From Diphasiastrum complanatum (Eukaryota > Streptophyta > Lycopodiopsida > Lycopodiales > Lycopodiaceae), in the NCBI GenBank assembly GCA_029204225.1, contig CM055104.1, forward strand, positions 41,741,095 to 41,805,094: a stretch of DNA of 64,000 nucleotides. The letters run 5' to 3'. The notes under the pieces are model-generated. The model saw only the letters and a list, made by a program, of their open reading frames with translations. It was not told where the DNA came from and did no database searches. The position numbers were made by a program, and so were the translations under genes. Of this stretch, positions 23,571 through 34,613 are shown one piece after another. Within the stretch, counting starts at the first letter, position 1. Every line of letters starts with the position of its first letter.

Positions 23571-23748
23571 TTGGAACTTTAGACTGTCGCTAATTCGATT
23601 TTCATTAAGAAAAAGATACATTGTTGTGGAAATTGATTCTCTGATACCGAAACAAATTGATTCGAACTGAAGAATAATTTGATATCGCGAAAGATATCAA
23701 GTACAAGAGCTTGCACTCTGATATAGTATTAGGCCTTGAAGAATCAAC

Positions 23749-23760
23749 GCTCTGATACCA
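23749..23760 (-). promoter_or_regulatory. Primer binding site of RLC-B
   Basis: On the minus strand TGGTATCAGAGC directly follows the LTR end TTTCCAACA; it is the exact initiator-Met tRNA complement. Confidence 0.92.
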
Positions 23761-24810
23761 TGTTGGAAAGATGTGTGAAAGGAGATAGGTTGAATAGACT
23801 CGAATAAAAAGAATTCGAAAGACAAGAATAAAAACTTATCGTGCACAGTGGAATAAACTATTTTTCTCTTTCTCGATGCATGACTACGCCTATCAATTTC
23901 GAACAAAACAATAGTGATAGAAATCACGTTTGATTTTATAGTAACTAACTTTAAAATCATTAGTACTACAGTGATTACATAGCCAAACATTAAGCATTGA
24001 ATTATCAGACAAATAATCAGTCACGAAGAATTACAAAAACACATACATTCTGAGATGAACTTGAACGTAATAAGAAGATAGTATTGATTCAATATGAAAA
24101 AAGAAACAAATGTAAATGAGTACGACAAGTTGCGAATCAAAGCCGCGTATTCTAAGCTATCTCTGAGCGGCTAAATATAAGTCTGAAGCAAGCGCAACTA
24201 CTGATAAGCAGTAAGCGCAATGGCAATCTCTAATCAACTCTTAAGAAGTGAGCTAGAATGCTCAGGAGTGTCCAAGCTCGCAGGCTTGAGAGAGAGAAGG
24301 CTAACTATTCAATACTTGATGATTTATCTTCATGATTCAATTGCTTGAGATGTAGGAAATATTTATACTAAACAATTAGGTCGCCAAATGCATCATCCAA
24401 TTGGTTGTGATGAGCTGGCATCCATCTAGTTAGGACTTCTCAAAAATTACCTGCTGACGAATTAATGTAAGTCGGTGGCTTTGGTCGTAAACAGTCAGTC
24501 TGCAGATTTGAACGTAAACTGTCACTCTACAAAAATGAACGTAAACTATCACTCTGCAAAAATGAACGTAAATTGTCATGTGAAAAATGCGAAGGTCTTT
24601 GCCAACGTCATTTCCTTAACATTTGAGGCATCTGGCATTTTGCGAAAAAAAAAGCCAAAGTGAGGGAAAACCCCGAAAATGCCGACACTGTGAGTTGTTT
24701 ATGAGTAGTTATGCAGACTATGTAAAAACACGAAGAAATCTGCAGGTCTGGATAAAATTGGACGAAGATTCAAATGTCGATTGGTCGATTAGTAGGAGAA
24801 TAATCCAACA
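23761..24810 (-). repeat. 5' LTR of RLC-B (1050 bp)
   Basis: Left end TGTTGGAAAGATG, right end GAATAATCCAACA; on the minus strand it runs TGTTGGATTATTC to CCAACA. It is flanked on the inside by the primer site. On the outside, the RLC-H gag start resumes at 24811. Confidence 0.92.
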
Positions 24811-24966
24811 GATAGTGGCTGCATCACCTTCAAGTTTAACTTCTGTGCCATCAACGATGTTCCACAGTTTCTTGGATAGTAGTATGACCTTCATTTTGAA
24901 TTTTCAAAGATGGTAGTTGCTCCCATCGAGTCTATCGATCAGAGAAGAACTAGTAGATGAATCCAT
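24811..24966 (-). pseudogene. copia gag N-terminus (RLC-H)
   Basis: ATG at 24964-24966 opens MDSSTSSSLIDRLDGSNYH, then a stop where W is expected, and KFKMKVILLSKKLWNIVDG, the standard UBN2 gag start. It stops at the RLC-B LTR and resumes at 18342. Confidence 0.85.
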
Positions 24967-25003
24967 TTTGGTTGAGTGAGATCATTGGTAGAAACAACGA
25001 TTT

Positions 25004-25013
25004 CGAGATACCG
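25004..25013 (-). promoter_or_regulatory. Possible decayed primer site of RLC-H
   Basis: The minus strand reads GGTATCTCG about 40 bp upstream of the gag ATG, the usual place for GGTATCAGAG. The LTR end before it is not the expected CA, so this is tentative. Confidence 0.3.
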
Positions 25014-25029
25014 TTAGTTGCGTAGATTG

Positions 25030-26731
25030 ATATCCTAGAAACATATCTACAACTATATTTTGTTGCAGTTATTACAACCACCTCATTACAGTTAATGCTT
25101 GTACAAAGTGGGCGGATTGTCAACGCAAAGTCGTTGGGTCGAAATTTCGACCGACAATATCGAAATTTACAAGTAACGAAAAATATACAAGACTCAAAAA
25201 ATAATGACTCGAAAATATACACTTGACTCAAAAAAATATAAATTTTTCGAGTCGATTCGGAATCAAAAAATTCTAGAAAATTCGAGATTGAATTTTTGAT
25301 CCTTTGTTCAGAAAATCGAGTCGTCTGTTTCTGGTTTTTCAAGATGCTCATTAATGAATAGATTTGAGGCTGAGCATCAAATTCCACCCGCCCTCAAAAA
25401 TCATGCTGGAATCTGGTTGTGAACATTTACAAGCACCAACATAGGATTTACAGGTTGAAGAATGCCTCGGCCTTAACCTTCATCCCAATAAATCAGAAAG
25501 CTGCAAATGAAACTCAAAGCCGCTCAAGAATGAAATAACCATTCAAATATATGTAGTATATCGTATATTGATTTTTTGCCCTTCCAAAAGCTTATTAGAC
25601 ACCTAGTTACCTACTATCATTTCACTACCAAAGTTTTAAATGTATCTAACAGATGCCATGAAGTTACAAAAACCATCAACAAACTTACGTAGTTTTCTAA
25701 GAGTGTTTTTGGGTATACACCCACTTGCCTTGGGACTTGACCCACTAGCCCTAGCTTGGGTGTACTCCCAAGGCTAAAACCTTAAATGCTCCATCCCCCA
25801 CTCTCTTTATCTTTCCTATGGAAGCAACTTGGAGTACCCTTCTAAGGGGGAGTAAACACTTGGCAAGAGTTTCTGACAAGACCAATCCCCCGTTAGCATT
25901 GGTGCATTTGTCGGGAGCCTTTATCGAACTTTAACATAAACTATTGTTTGAAGGGCAGTTACTTGCACAAATGGCCTCATAGAACACATTTTGTTGATTG
26001 GCATTGGCTGGGAGAAACCTTTGGAAATACTATTGGTAAGGTAGGTATCTGACATTGATAGCCTATAGTGTGTCTACAAATTGTACAAGTCAGAACTTAA
26101 CCGCTTGCACGTATGTTGTTGGACCCACCAAACCCTAAGCATTGGTTTAGAATTAGGGCTAGATATTGACCAGTTGAAGAGACCTACCGTTAGATTCAAC
26201 TAGTGTTGTTAAGCTTACCTGACACAGTAGCATCAGAACGTCAAGCACCAAGCCATAAGGTACCAAGTCTTTGGCCACATAATATGCAACATGAGGTTCA
26301 TTGTCAAGCCAAGGGTTAGGGTTAGACCCTGAGCTTTGAAACCAAAAACCGAGACTAATCACACCGTCAACTTGCACCCCCACTCTATGTTACCCCAACG
26401 TCAACATGCAGGGAAAGTGCAATCTGGTATGCAGAACTTATGGATACTATGCAATCAGAATCCAATAGACTAGTGACCAAATAGAACTAGTAAGAACATA
26501 CATAGTACTAGTTGATGGGATCTAGAAAACCTATGAAAAAAAGTTGGGAGAAACACGAATTCTGCAAATAGCATCAGTTGAGCATCACCCAATAGAAAGA
26601 GTGCTATCCTAGATAGGCATCATAGGGATTCTGTGGAGAACTAGATAGAAGGAAACACCACCCAGAGATACATCTAAACCTAGGACAAGGCGACTAGGAC
26701 TTAGAAGCAGCCAAATATTCTAACAACATAA
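25030..26731. other. No gene recognised; probably RLC-H leader/LTR then unknown DNA
   Basis: 25030-25400 is AT-rich with many TCGAA and GACTCGA words and may be the 5' LTR of RLC-H, though I could not pair it with a left copy. 25400-26731 has no protein motif; short open frames (for example 26159-26383) show nothing recognisable. Confidence 0.45.
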
Positions 26732-27167
26732 TGGCTCCATGCTTTTCATCTGCACAAATTTAAAATTGTATATAGATCATTGTAATCTATAATCTATCTA
26801 TCCAACAAGACAGACATTGTAGATGCTTTCATGCATCGATTCTTTTCTTCAGACAAATCATCAATAATAAGCTCATAGCTTTTATAGTTTGTAGTTAGCT
26901 TTGTGAGCATGCGATTTCGCCCACTACTGTCTAGTGCTCACCTACATCAATGGCTTGTATTTCGTTACATTTAATCTGAACAAAGTGATGTCTAGTTCTA
27001 CGTTCAAATTTTGTCAGTATTGCAATGCTTTCCCTTTATGTTTGACCTTGACTTGTCTAATTGTCTTCTCTTTGCTTCCTCTACCACCGTGCATTAAGCT
27101 CTTAACTTAATTTACCTTGTGCATGCACTGAGGGAAAATCTACCTACTCTGCTTGATTTCCCCAGCA
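26732..27167 (+). repeat. 5' LTR of RLC-N
   Basis: Shares long identical blocks with 27707-28145, for example GTATATAGATCATTGTAATC and GATGCTTTCATGCATCGATT. Confidence 0.85.
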
Positions 27168-27179
27168 TGGTATTAGAGC
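27168..27179 (+). promoter_or_regulatory. Primer binding site of RLC-N
   Basis: TGGTATTAGAGC, one change from the initiator-Met complement TGGTATCAGAGC, immediately after the LTR end CA. Confidence 0.85.
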
Positions 27180-27252
27180 TATTTCTATAGCTTGATAAGC
27201 TTCCCACATAACCTGATCCTACTAGTCGATAGGATAACTATTTTCTTGTTCT

Positions 27253-27560
27253 GTGAGTTTGCACCAGATGAAGTCTCCATTTTCTCGATTGTTGACTCTC
27301 ACGTCTTATACACCAATAGAGGCTCAAAAAAGCAAAAGAAAAAAGGCCCAAAGTCATCAAAGAAAGTCAGAAGTCACCACAACGTCAAGAGCAGTCGAAT
27401 CAGCCAACGAAGAAGAAGTTGTTCTACAGATACTACAAGCGTTCCAACCACGAGATCCAAGACTATCGATTACTACAAGCCAAGAACAGCAACAAGGGAC
27501 AATTGCATCAAGTGGCAAATGCAACTATAGAAGCTCTTTCAGCATTTCTTGACACCTTCG
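27253..27560 (+). pseudogene. copia gag remnant with degenerate knuckle (RLC-N)
   Basis: One frame contains FYRYYKRSNHEIQDYRLLQ at about 27420-27475, clearly the knuckle seen in RLC-B (CRYCKRNNHEIQDC) with all three Cys replaced by Tyr. A basic, Lys- and Ser-rich stretch precedes it. Capsid, protease, IN and RT are absent. No activity is possible. Confidence 0.75.
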
Positions 27561-27706
27561 ACATTTTTCTACACCTTCACATTTTTTGCAAAATGACTGA
27601 AGCCATTCCTTCATAGCCGAATGTCGGATTCCACATTCGCTCCTATACTGTGCAAACAGAATTGACAATGACAACAGTCGCCCACGATTTCTAATAGACA
27701 TCATAA

Positions 27707-28145
27707 TGGCTCCATGTTTTTCATCTGCACAAATGTAGAATTGTATATAGATCATTGTAATCTATAATCTATCTATCCAACAAGACAGACATTGTAGATG
27801 CTTTCATGCATCGATTCTTTTCTTCAGAAGGATCGTTAGTAATAAGCTCGTAGTTTTTCTAGTTTGTAGTTGACTTTGTGAGCATGTGGTTTTGCCCACT
27901 ACTGTCTTATGCTCACTTGCGTCATTGGCTTGTATTTCATTTAATCTGAACAAAGTGATATCTAATTCTACATTCAAATTTTGTCAGTATTGCAATGCTT
28001 TCCCCTTTCTGACCGACTTTCCGATTGACTTGTCTGATTGTTTTCTCTTTGCTTCCGCTACACCGCGCATTAAGCTCTTAACTTAATTTATCAGTAGTGC
28101 ACACACCGAGAGAATTTCTACCTACTCTGCCTGATTTCCCTAGCA
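27707..28145 (+). repeat. 3' LTR of RLC-N
   Basis: Ends TTTCCCTAGCA. It lacks a recognisable polypurine tract upstream. Confidence 0.82.
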
Positions 28146-28496
28146 AATTGGAGCCTCAATTCATTGGTATCATAACTTGCAATGAGAGACAATTCACACT
28201 ATTGATGAGCTTCATAGACTTTTTCTAATTGACTATGCCCCCCACTGTATGACCTATGGCTTGCTATTCACTGTTACATCCCTACAACAAGGGGAGAAAG
28301 AATCAAACAATATTGGCACCGATTGATAGAGTTGTCACAACAGATCGAGCCCACTATGGCACTACCACCCACCCCTATTACTACTAACCTTCTTTCTACA
28401 AGGGCTCAAGAATGATATATAGATGGTTGTATGTCAGAGTAACTAGATGTTGGCTAAGGAAGTAAACAAGGCGATTGCGGTAGAAGACACAATGAT
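28146..28496. other. No recognised feature
   Basis: No open frame with motifs and no match to other repeats in the window was seen. Confidence 0.5.
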
Positions 28497-29321
<825 letters not shown>

Positions 29322-29334
29322 TGGTATCAGAGCT
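29322..29334 (+). promoter_or_regulatory. Primer binding site of RLC-G
   Basis: TGGTATCAGAGCT directly after the LTR end CACA; exact initiator-Met match over 12 bases. Confidence 0.92.
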
Positions 29335-29914
29335 TATGCTGTAGGTTATGAAAGGATCAATCACATTTATCAAAGATTTGAAAGAGTTTCTATCTCTAGA
29401 GCACGCTAGTTTCTACTCAAAAATCAAGAATTTTGCTTATGTAGAATTGATCTTTTGTAGATCAAAACTCAATTTAGGTTTATGAACTTGAGAAATTCTG
29501 ATTTTACATTTGGCTTACTGGATTTGGCCAATTTTTGATGCATTAGGAAGCTTCATTGGAGGCTACAAGATTCTATATCAACTTTTAAGCAATTCATGTA
29601 GAATTTGAAATTTTCAGTCTTTTGTGATTTTTTCAGAACCCTAATTTTGATTGGATCTCTATTTTTTTAGGTTGATGGACTTCAATAGAGTGTGTTTCAA
29701 TCTTAGAAAGTGGCAAGATTCATTATATTGTTAGTAGATCATAGGTTGATCAAGATTTCTACATTCTATGTGTTCATTTGCTAGATATAAGTGCAAGAAG
29801 AGAATTGGGAGGTTCCATATCTTTGTGATTTCTTTTTGAAAACATTTGTTGTATTTCAAGAGAGTGCTTTGTGCATTGGAACAGGTTGAAAGAGAAAGAT
29901 CAGGTCATTGCAAC

Positions 29915-31195
29915 ATGGCTACAATGAGTGGATTCATGTTGGAAGGCAATGACAAGCTTACCTCACCAACTACTCTACATGGAAGGTGAGGATGGAATCA
30001 CTTCTTGAAATGAATGAGTTGATGGATATTTTTGTAGGGTTGGAGGAGAGACCCTTTCTTCAAAAAGATCAATTGAGGTATGACAAGAGAGCTAAGAAAG
30101 CTCTACACATGATCAAGATGAATGTTACCAATAAGCTACTCAAGGAGATTGTTAAGTCCAATTCATCTCGAGAGGCTTGGGAAGCTTTGAAGAAGCTTTA
30201 TTAATCCAAGTTTGCTTCTAAAGTGTTGACTCTAAGAAGACAAATCTTTCAGAACATACAAAAGAAAGAAGAGAGTCCTAATACTTTTGTTTTGAGAGTG
30301 AAGGCTTTAAGTGATGAGTTAGCTTGCATTGATGAGAGCATTAAGGAAGGAGAGATTGTTCAAGTTATTCTTAATGGTTTTTTGGATGATCATGCTAAGA
30401 TTTTACAAAGTCCTACTATTCAAAAAACTTTGCCAAGTTTGGCGGATCTTCAAGAGATCTTGATCAATGAGAAATATAGGCTTCAAGCTAGAGGTAGATC
30501 TACATCGACATCTCAAGATGAAAAGGCCATGTTTATCAAAGGCAAGTTCAAGGACAAAAGCAAGGACAAGTGGTCTAAAGGACAAGATCATGGTGAGTCT
30601 TCTTTTTTTGGTAAGAAGAAAGATAGGCCAAAGTTGAAGTGCTTCTATTGTGGCATCAAGGGGCATTTTGGAAGTGATTGCCACAAGAAGAAGAGAGATC
30701 AAGGAGACAAGCAAGGTAATCTAACTCTTGATGAGGATGGTGTTGATGCTCAAAACACAAATGATGATGCTTTTGTGATGTCTTCATGTTTGAGTTCTAT
30801 TGTTGGAGATATTGATCCATGGTGGATTGATAGTGGAGCAAGGTCACACATGACTTTTCAAAAAGAGTATTTCACCTCTTTGTTGGCATATGGAGATGAC
30901 AAGAGGGTGACCTACACAGCCAATGATGGTAAGTGTGCAGTCAAAGGGATTGGCACAATTCCTATTTCTCTTTAGAAATAGAAATGTTCATTTGAAGGAT
31001 GTTTTGTTCATTCCATCTATTACTAAGAACCTACTTAATGTGAGTCAAATGCCAAGCAATGGTCTTAAGCTTGAGTTTGATGGAGATGCGTGTATGATCA
31101 AAAGGAAGGATGTCTTGATTGCAAAAGGTAAAAGGCAAGGGAATTTATTCAAACTAGATGTTTATGTTACTGCTAACCAAGTTGGCTCTAAGTGA
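29915..31195 (+). pseudogene. copia gag-protease (RLC-G)
   Basis: ATG at 29915 opens MATMSGFMLEGNDKLTS; a frameshift near 29975 precedes RMESLLEMNELMDIF. A TAA at 30202-30204 follows REAWEALKKLY. The open stretch 30223-30975 holds the rest of the capsid, a basic SKDKWSKG region, an intact knuckle CFYCGIKGHFGSDC (30640-30681) and protease active site WWIDSGARSHMT (about 30821-30856). After a frameshift near 30970, VLFIPSITKNLLNVSQ and LFKLDVYV close the protease. The frame ends at 31193-31195, near the junction with RLC-I. Confidence 0.92.
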
Positions 31196-31230
31196 GCCTT
31201 GATGGCTCAATCCTTGTCCTTTAGATTTTA

Positions 31231-32673
31231 TCAAAGATCTCTTGAAAGGAAGCTTATGAGATTTGGAGAGTCCACAAGCTTCACAAAGCTTGACACACTA
31301 GATATGGTTTTGGGAAGTCCTCTTGCTAGCTCCTTTGTCACCATGGTCTCCATAGCTTTGTAGTTAGGATGGCCTAACCTTCTGTGACATAATTCCACTT
31401 GAGTGAGCTCCTCCCTTGCCATGTTCACACTTCCAACCATCACATTAGCATCCAATTTGAATAACCTCCCTTGATTGAAACCACTAGCAATACATTTTTC
31501 ATCTTTCAAAATAGAACATGCTCCATTCTTGAAATGTACATTTAATCCACTATCCATAAGTTGTCCTACACTCAACAAGTTCTTTGTAATTGAAGGTACA
31601 TAAAGAACACTGTCTAGATCTACTTTTTAGATGATCCTAGACATAAAGGAATGGATCCAACACCTGAAGATAAACCTCTTAGAACTATTGTAAGAAAGTA
31701 GATTAGAAAAGTAGTCTTTTTGGTGAGTCATGTGAGAGCTTGCCCCACTATCAATCCACCAAGTGTCTTGATTAGATGTTTGTGGTGAGGATACCATCAA
31801 GGATAGATTGCCTTCTTCCTCCTCCTCAATCACAAGATTGCCTTGATTGTCCTTTTCTTGGGCAGTCTTCTTCTTGTAGCACTCGGATGCAAAATGTCTT
31901 TTTTTTTCACAAAAGAAACACTTTAGCTTCTTCTTGTCCTTCTTGCTCTTGCCTTTGGAACTTGATGCTCCATCTTTGTTCTCCATCTCCATGTCTTGAG
32001 TCTTCTTGGATGGAAACTTCTTCTTCTTGCCTTTCAAAGAAAAGTTAGCTTTTTCATCGCCATCATTCAAAGATAAGGAACTCATCCTACTTTTAATATG
32101 AAGCATTCTACTCTTCTCACTAACAAACACACTTTGAAGTTTTTCAATACTAGGAAGTGAATCTTGAATAGCAAAGGTTTGAACAACATTGGAATAATTA
32201 TCTCCTAATCCATTCAAAATGATTTGAAGTAATTCATCATCTTTGATTTTATCATCTATAGAAGACAGCTCCTTATTCAAAGATTTGATCCTAAAGACAT
32301 AATTTTGGGCACTTTCACTACTTCATTTCATGCTTTGAAGGATTTGATTCCTAAGCATGAGTATCCTTGAAGTGTTCTTGGATCCATAAATGGCTTTTAA
32401 TGAATCCCATGCCTCTGTGGATGTGGTACAAGATGAGATTTCTTTCAAAAGTTCATTACTTACATTCATTTTTATGCAATGTAATACAACTCTACATCTC
32501 TTTTTGTACTTAATCAACTCAACTCCTCCTTGAGGTTTTACTTCCACCTCAAGTACTATGTCATAAATATCATGAAGTACAAGCAGAGACTCCATTCGAA
32601 CTATCCAAGTAGCATAATTAGTGGATGTAAGTCTTTCACTAGCTTCAAGCAAAAAACCACCCATTGATGCCAT
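31231..32673 (-). pseudogene. copia gag-protease and IN start (RLC-I)
   Basis: The likely start is the ATG at 32671-32673 (MASMGGFLLEASERLTSTNY), parallel to RLC-G. Capsid: STEAWDSLKAIYGSKN; a frameshift lies near 32320; then 31627-32280 is open with a Lys-rich region, an intact knuckle CFFCEKKRHFASEC (31878-31919) and the protease motif WWIDSGASSHMT (about 31730-31770). After another frameshift come MLSVGQLMDSGLNVHF, CHRRLGHPNY (pre-integrase, with C for the usual W) and, in a different frame, CEACGLSKSHKLPF near 31250, the IN zinc CXXC. Truncated beyond. Confidence 0.92.
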
Positions 32674-33261
32674 TTTTGAATGTGAAAAAGCACTAGAAAC
32701 TCTTATGGTTTCTCTAAGAGATCTGAACCTAAAGTCTTCTAGCAATTTAGAAAGCTTATAGACTCAATCCTATCTCTCATGAACCAATCTAGAATGATGA
32801 AAATTTAGATTCTAGTCTCAAACTTGCAAAATCACTCCTTAATCTATGATTTTTAGCAATTTCTCTCTTCAACCTCAACATACACTCAAAAAATCAGAGA
32901 AGATTAATTAGTGCACCTAATTCAAGCTTCAGTTTTAATTTTTTGGCTGATCTAATCCAAGAACTAATCAAGGGATTAGATTCATTACAGAAAATGCTTG
33001 ATTTTGCACCAAAAATTACTCAAATTGGGTATGTGAGTCAAATCTACAAATGTTTGAAATTTCTTAGTCAAAACCGGAGCTGTATGGCCTCACACGTGTG
33101 AAAAGGGTTCCTACATCCCACAACAAGATCTGGACCAAAAATTTTGAGGATAGCTATCAAATCCAACTCGCTACACAAAATTTGACTAGTTTCCAAAAAA
33201 TTGCTAATTTTGGCTTTGATTTGGATTAACCCTATCAATTTCAACAAAACCTCTTGTACCA

Positions 33262-33274
33262 GGCTCCGATACCA
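33262..33274 (-). promoter_or_regulatory. Primer binding site of RLC-I
   Basis: On the minus strand TGGTATCGGAGCC directly follows LTR end TTTTTGCACA; one A-to-G change from the initiator-Met complement. Confidence 0.88.
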
Positions 33275-34061
33275 TGTGCAAAAAGTACAAAAAAGAACCA
33301 AGAGTGGATTCTAATGTGATCCTCAAGAGGGATTGGTTGTTAGATTACTTGATCTATCAATCTACTTGAGATTAAGATTAATCTAGATCAATTCTAGATA
33401 CAAAATCCTAACAAGAACAATCATTAATTGAAGGTAGGTGTACTTTCTAGTTTCACACGTGTGAAACATTGTCTGAGTACGGACTCCAACCTGAAAATCA
33501 AGTACACATTGATAGCACCTCAAAACAATCAAAACAAATGTAGACAAATGGAGAGAATCACTCAAAATTGCTTCCAAAACCAAGATTGGTGTCTCACATT
33601 GATTATGGCCAAATAAGCCTCTATATATACACTTTTGGAACTCAAGGTACTGATCATGCATCAGATCTCACACATGTGAGGATGCCTTGTCACCATCATG
33701 AAATTTGACACTTGGATCAAAACTTTTCATTTTGGGCATTTCTGGTCTATTTTTCTACTATATGGAGATCTTCATGGAAATCTTCTAGAAGCAAAGACTT
33801 GCCTACTTCAGCTATTTTCACATGTGTGAGCTGCCCTCTACACATGGGATGTGACACCTATTCAAAATATTTGGCTCATGCAATCATTAGATTGGTGCCA
33901 TGTGTCATATCTCTAGAAAACTAATTTTTGGCCATTTTAGCCACTAGATGGTACATGAAAAGTACACTAGTTTCACACGTGGGAACAGGCTCCACAAATG
34001 TGTGTCTATCCTATATACAAGATTTTTGGCCTCTACCAAGCTTATTTTTGCATTTTTCACA
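33275..34061 (-). repeat. 5' LTR of RLC-I (787 bp)
   Basis: The minus strand starts TGTGAAAAATGCAAAAATAA and ends TTTTTGCACA. It contains several TCACACGTGTGAA-type palindromes (about 33453, 33670, 33818 and 33973), also found in the solo LTR at 8663-9494. Confidence 0.87.
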
Positions 34062-34599
34062 AGTTTAAGGAAAATCCCACTTTATTGATAAATCTGAGAA
34101 AGTTACATTTCAAGTGTGTGACCGACCCTAGTCTCCGAGGCACTGCATGCCAAGGCGGGCGCCAGGAAAACATTCCAACAAGGGAGGCTGAGACTTGGTT
34201 GGAGCTCACCTTGAGTCGCAACGCGCACTCCCCTATAGTATTGGTGGGATTCGCCACCTCCCCTCATACCAAGTACTCTACTCAGGCTGGTAAAGCACGT
34301 TTTTTCTCTCTAGAAAGTCATTTTCTCTCTCTAGAATCTATTGATCCCCAGGCTTCCTTTAATCATGCCCAGGTCGTGTGAGGTGATTGCACATCGATCC
34401 GAGCTCTCTGGACTTTGCTAGAACCGATCAAAGATTTTCAGCCATAGGAAACTGGCGTCGGCTGGATTCTGGTTACAGTGGCGCCAAGAGCGGCGCCAGC
34501 ACCGTTGGCGCCGGGAACAGTAGGGGTGTTGCTGGCGTCAGGGACAATACTGGCGCCGGTGGCACCGGAAGTAAAGCTTGTAAAGGTAACTTTACAACA
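34062..34599 (-). repeat. RLX-F LTR, left copy, truncated
   Basis: Begins AGTTTAAGGAAAATCCCAC where RLC-I ends and finishes CTTTACAACA. It has a GC-rich cluster with four GGCGCC sites and several near-copies at about 34479-34560. Confidence 0.83.
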
Positions 34600-34613
34600 T
34601 CCACCCCACCTTT
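34600..34613 (-). promoter_or_regulatory. RLX-F polypurine tract, copy 1
   Basis: The minus strand reads AAAGGTGGGGTGGA just before the LTR start TGTTGTAAAG. Copy 2 has the same at 50204-50217. Confidence 0.75.

Larger units (their letters stand above)
18343..24810 (-). mobile_element. Ty1/copia element RLC-B nested in RLC-H gag
   Basis: 5' LTR at 23761-24810, partial 3' LTR at 18343-18783, and between them gag, protease, IN, RT and RNase H in order. The two flanks carry the two halves of the RLC-H gag, which shows the insertion site. The outer part of the 3' LTR (about 0.6 kb) and about 0.1 kb of host gag are deleted, so no target duplication can be read. Same family as RLC-A. It contains a 968-bp insertion. 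Confidence 0.9.
15291..25017 (-). mobile_element. Ty1/copia element RLC-H, split by RLC-B
   Basis: Minus-strand copia element. Its gag start lies at 24811-24966 and the rest of gag at 18000-18342; between them sits RLC-B. The order leftward is then IN, RT and RNase H. Gag-proximal zinc knuckle, protease and the front of IN are deleted. LTR ends were not found with confidence, so outer limits are approximate. Confidence 0.8.
26732..28145 (+). mobile_element. RLC-N: short LTR element with 0.54-kb interior
   Basis: Two direct repeats, 26732-27167 and 27707-28145 (about 436 and 439 bp), enclose 539 bp. The first ends CCCCAGCA and is followed at once by a primer-site match TGGTATTAGAGC. The interior keeps only a gag knuckle remnant. 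This is a strongly deleted or TRIM-like copia derivative. The bases CATAA precede both repeats, so the true LTR start may be a little further left; no target duplication was confirmed. Confidence 0.8.
31196..34061 (-). mobile_element. Ty1/copia element RLC-I, 3'-truncated, inverted against RLC-G
   Basis: 5' LTR (33275-34061), primer site, gag, protease and the start of IN on the minus strand; the rest is missing. Related to RLC-G but clearly diverged in protein sequence. Its outer end abuts AGTTTAAGG, the RLX-F LTR, so it inserted there. Confidence 0.87.
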
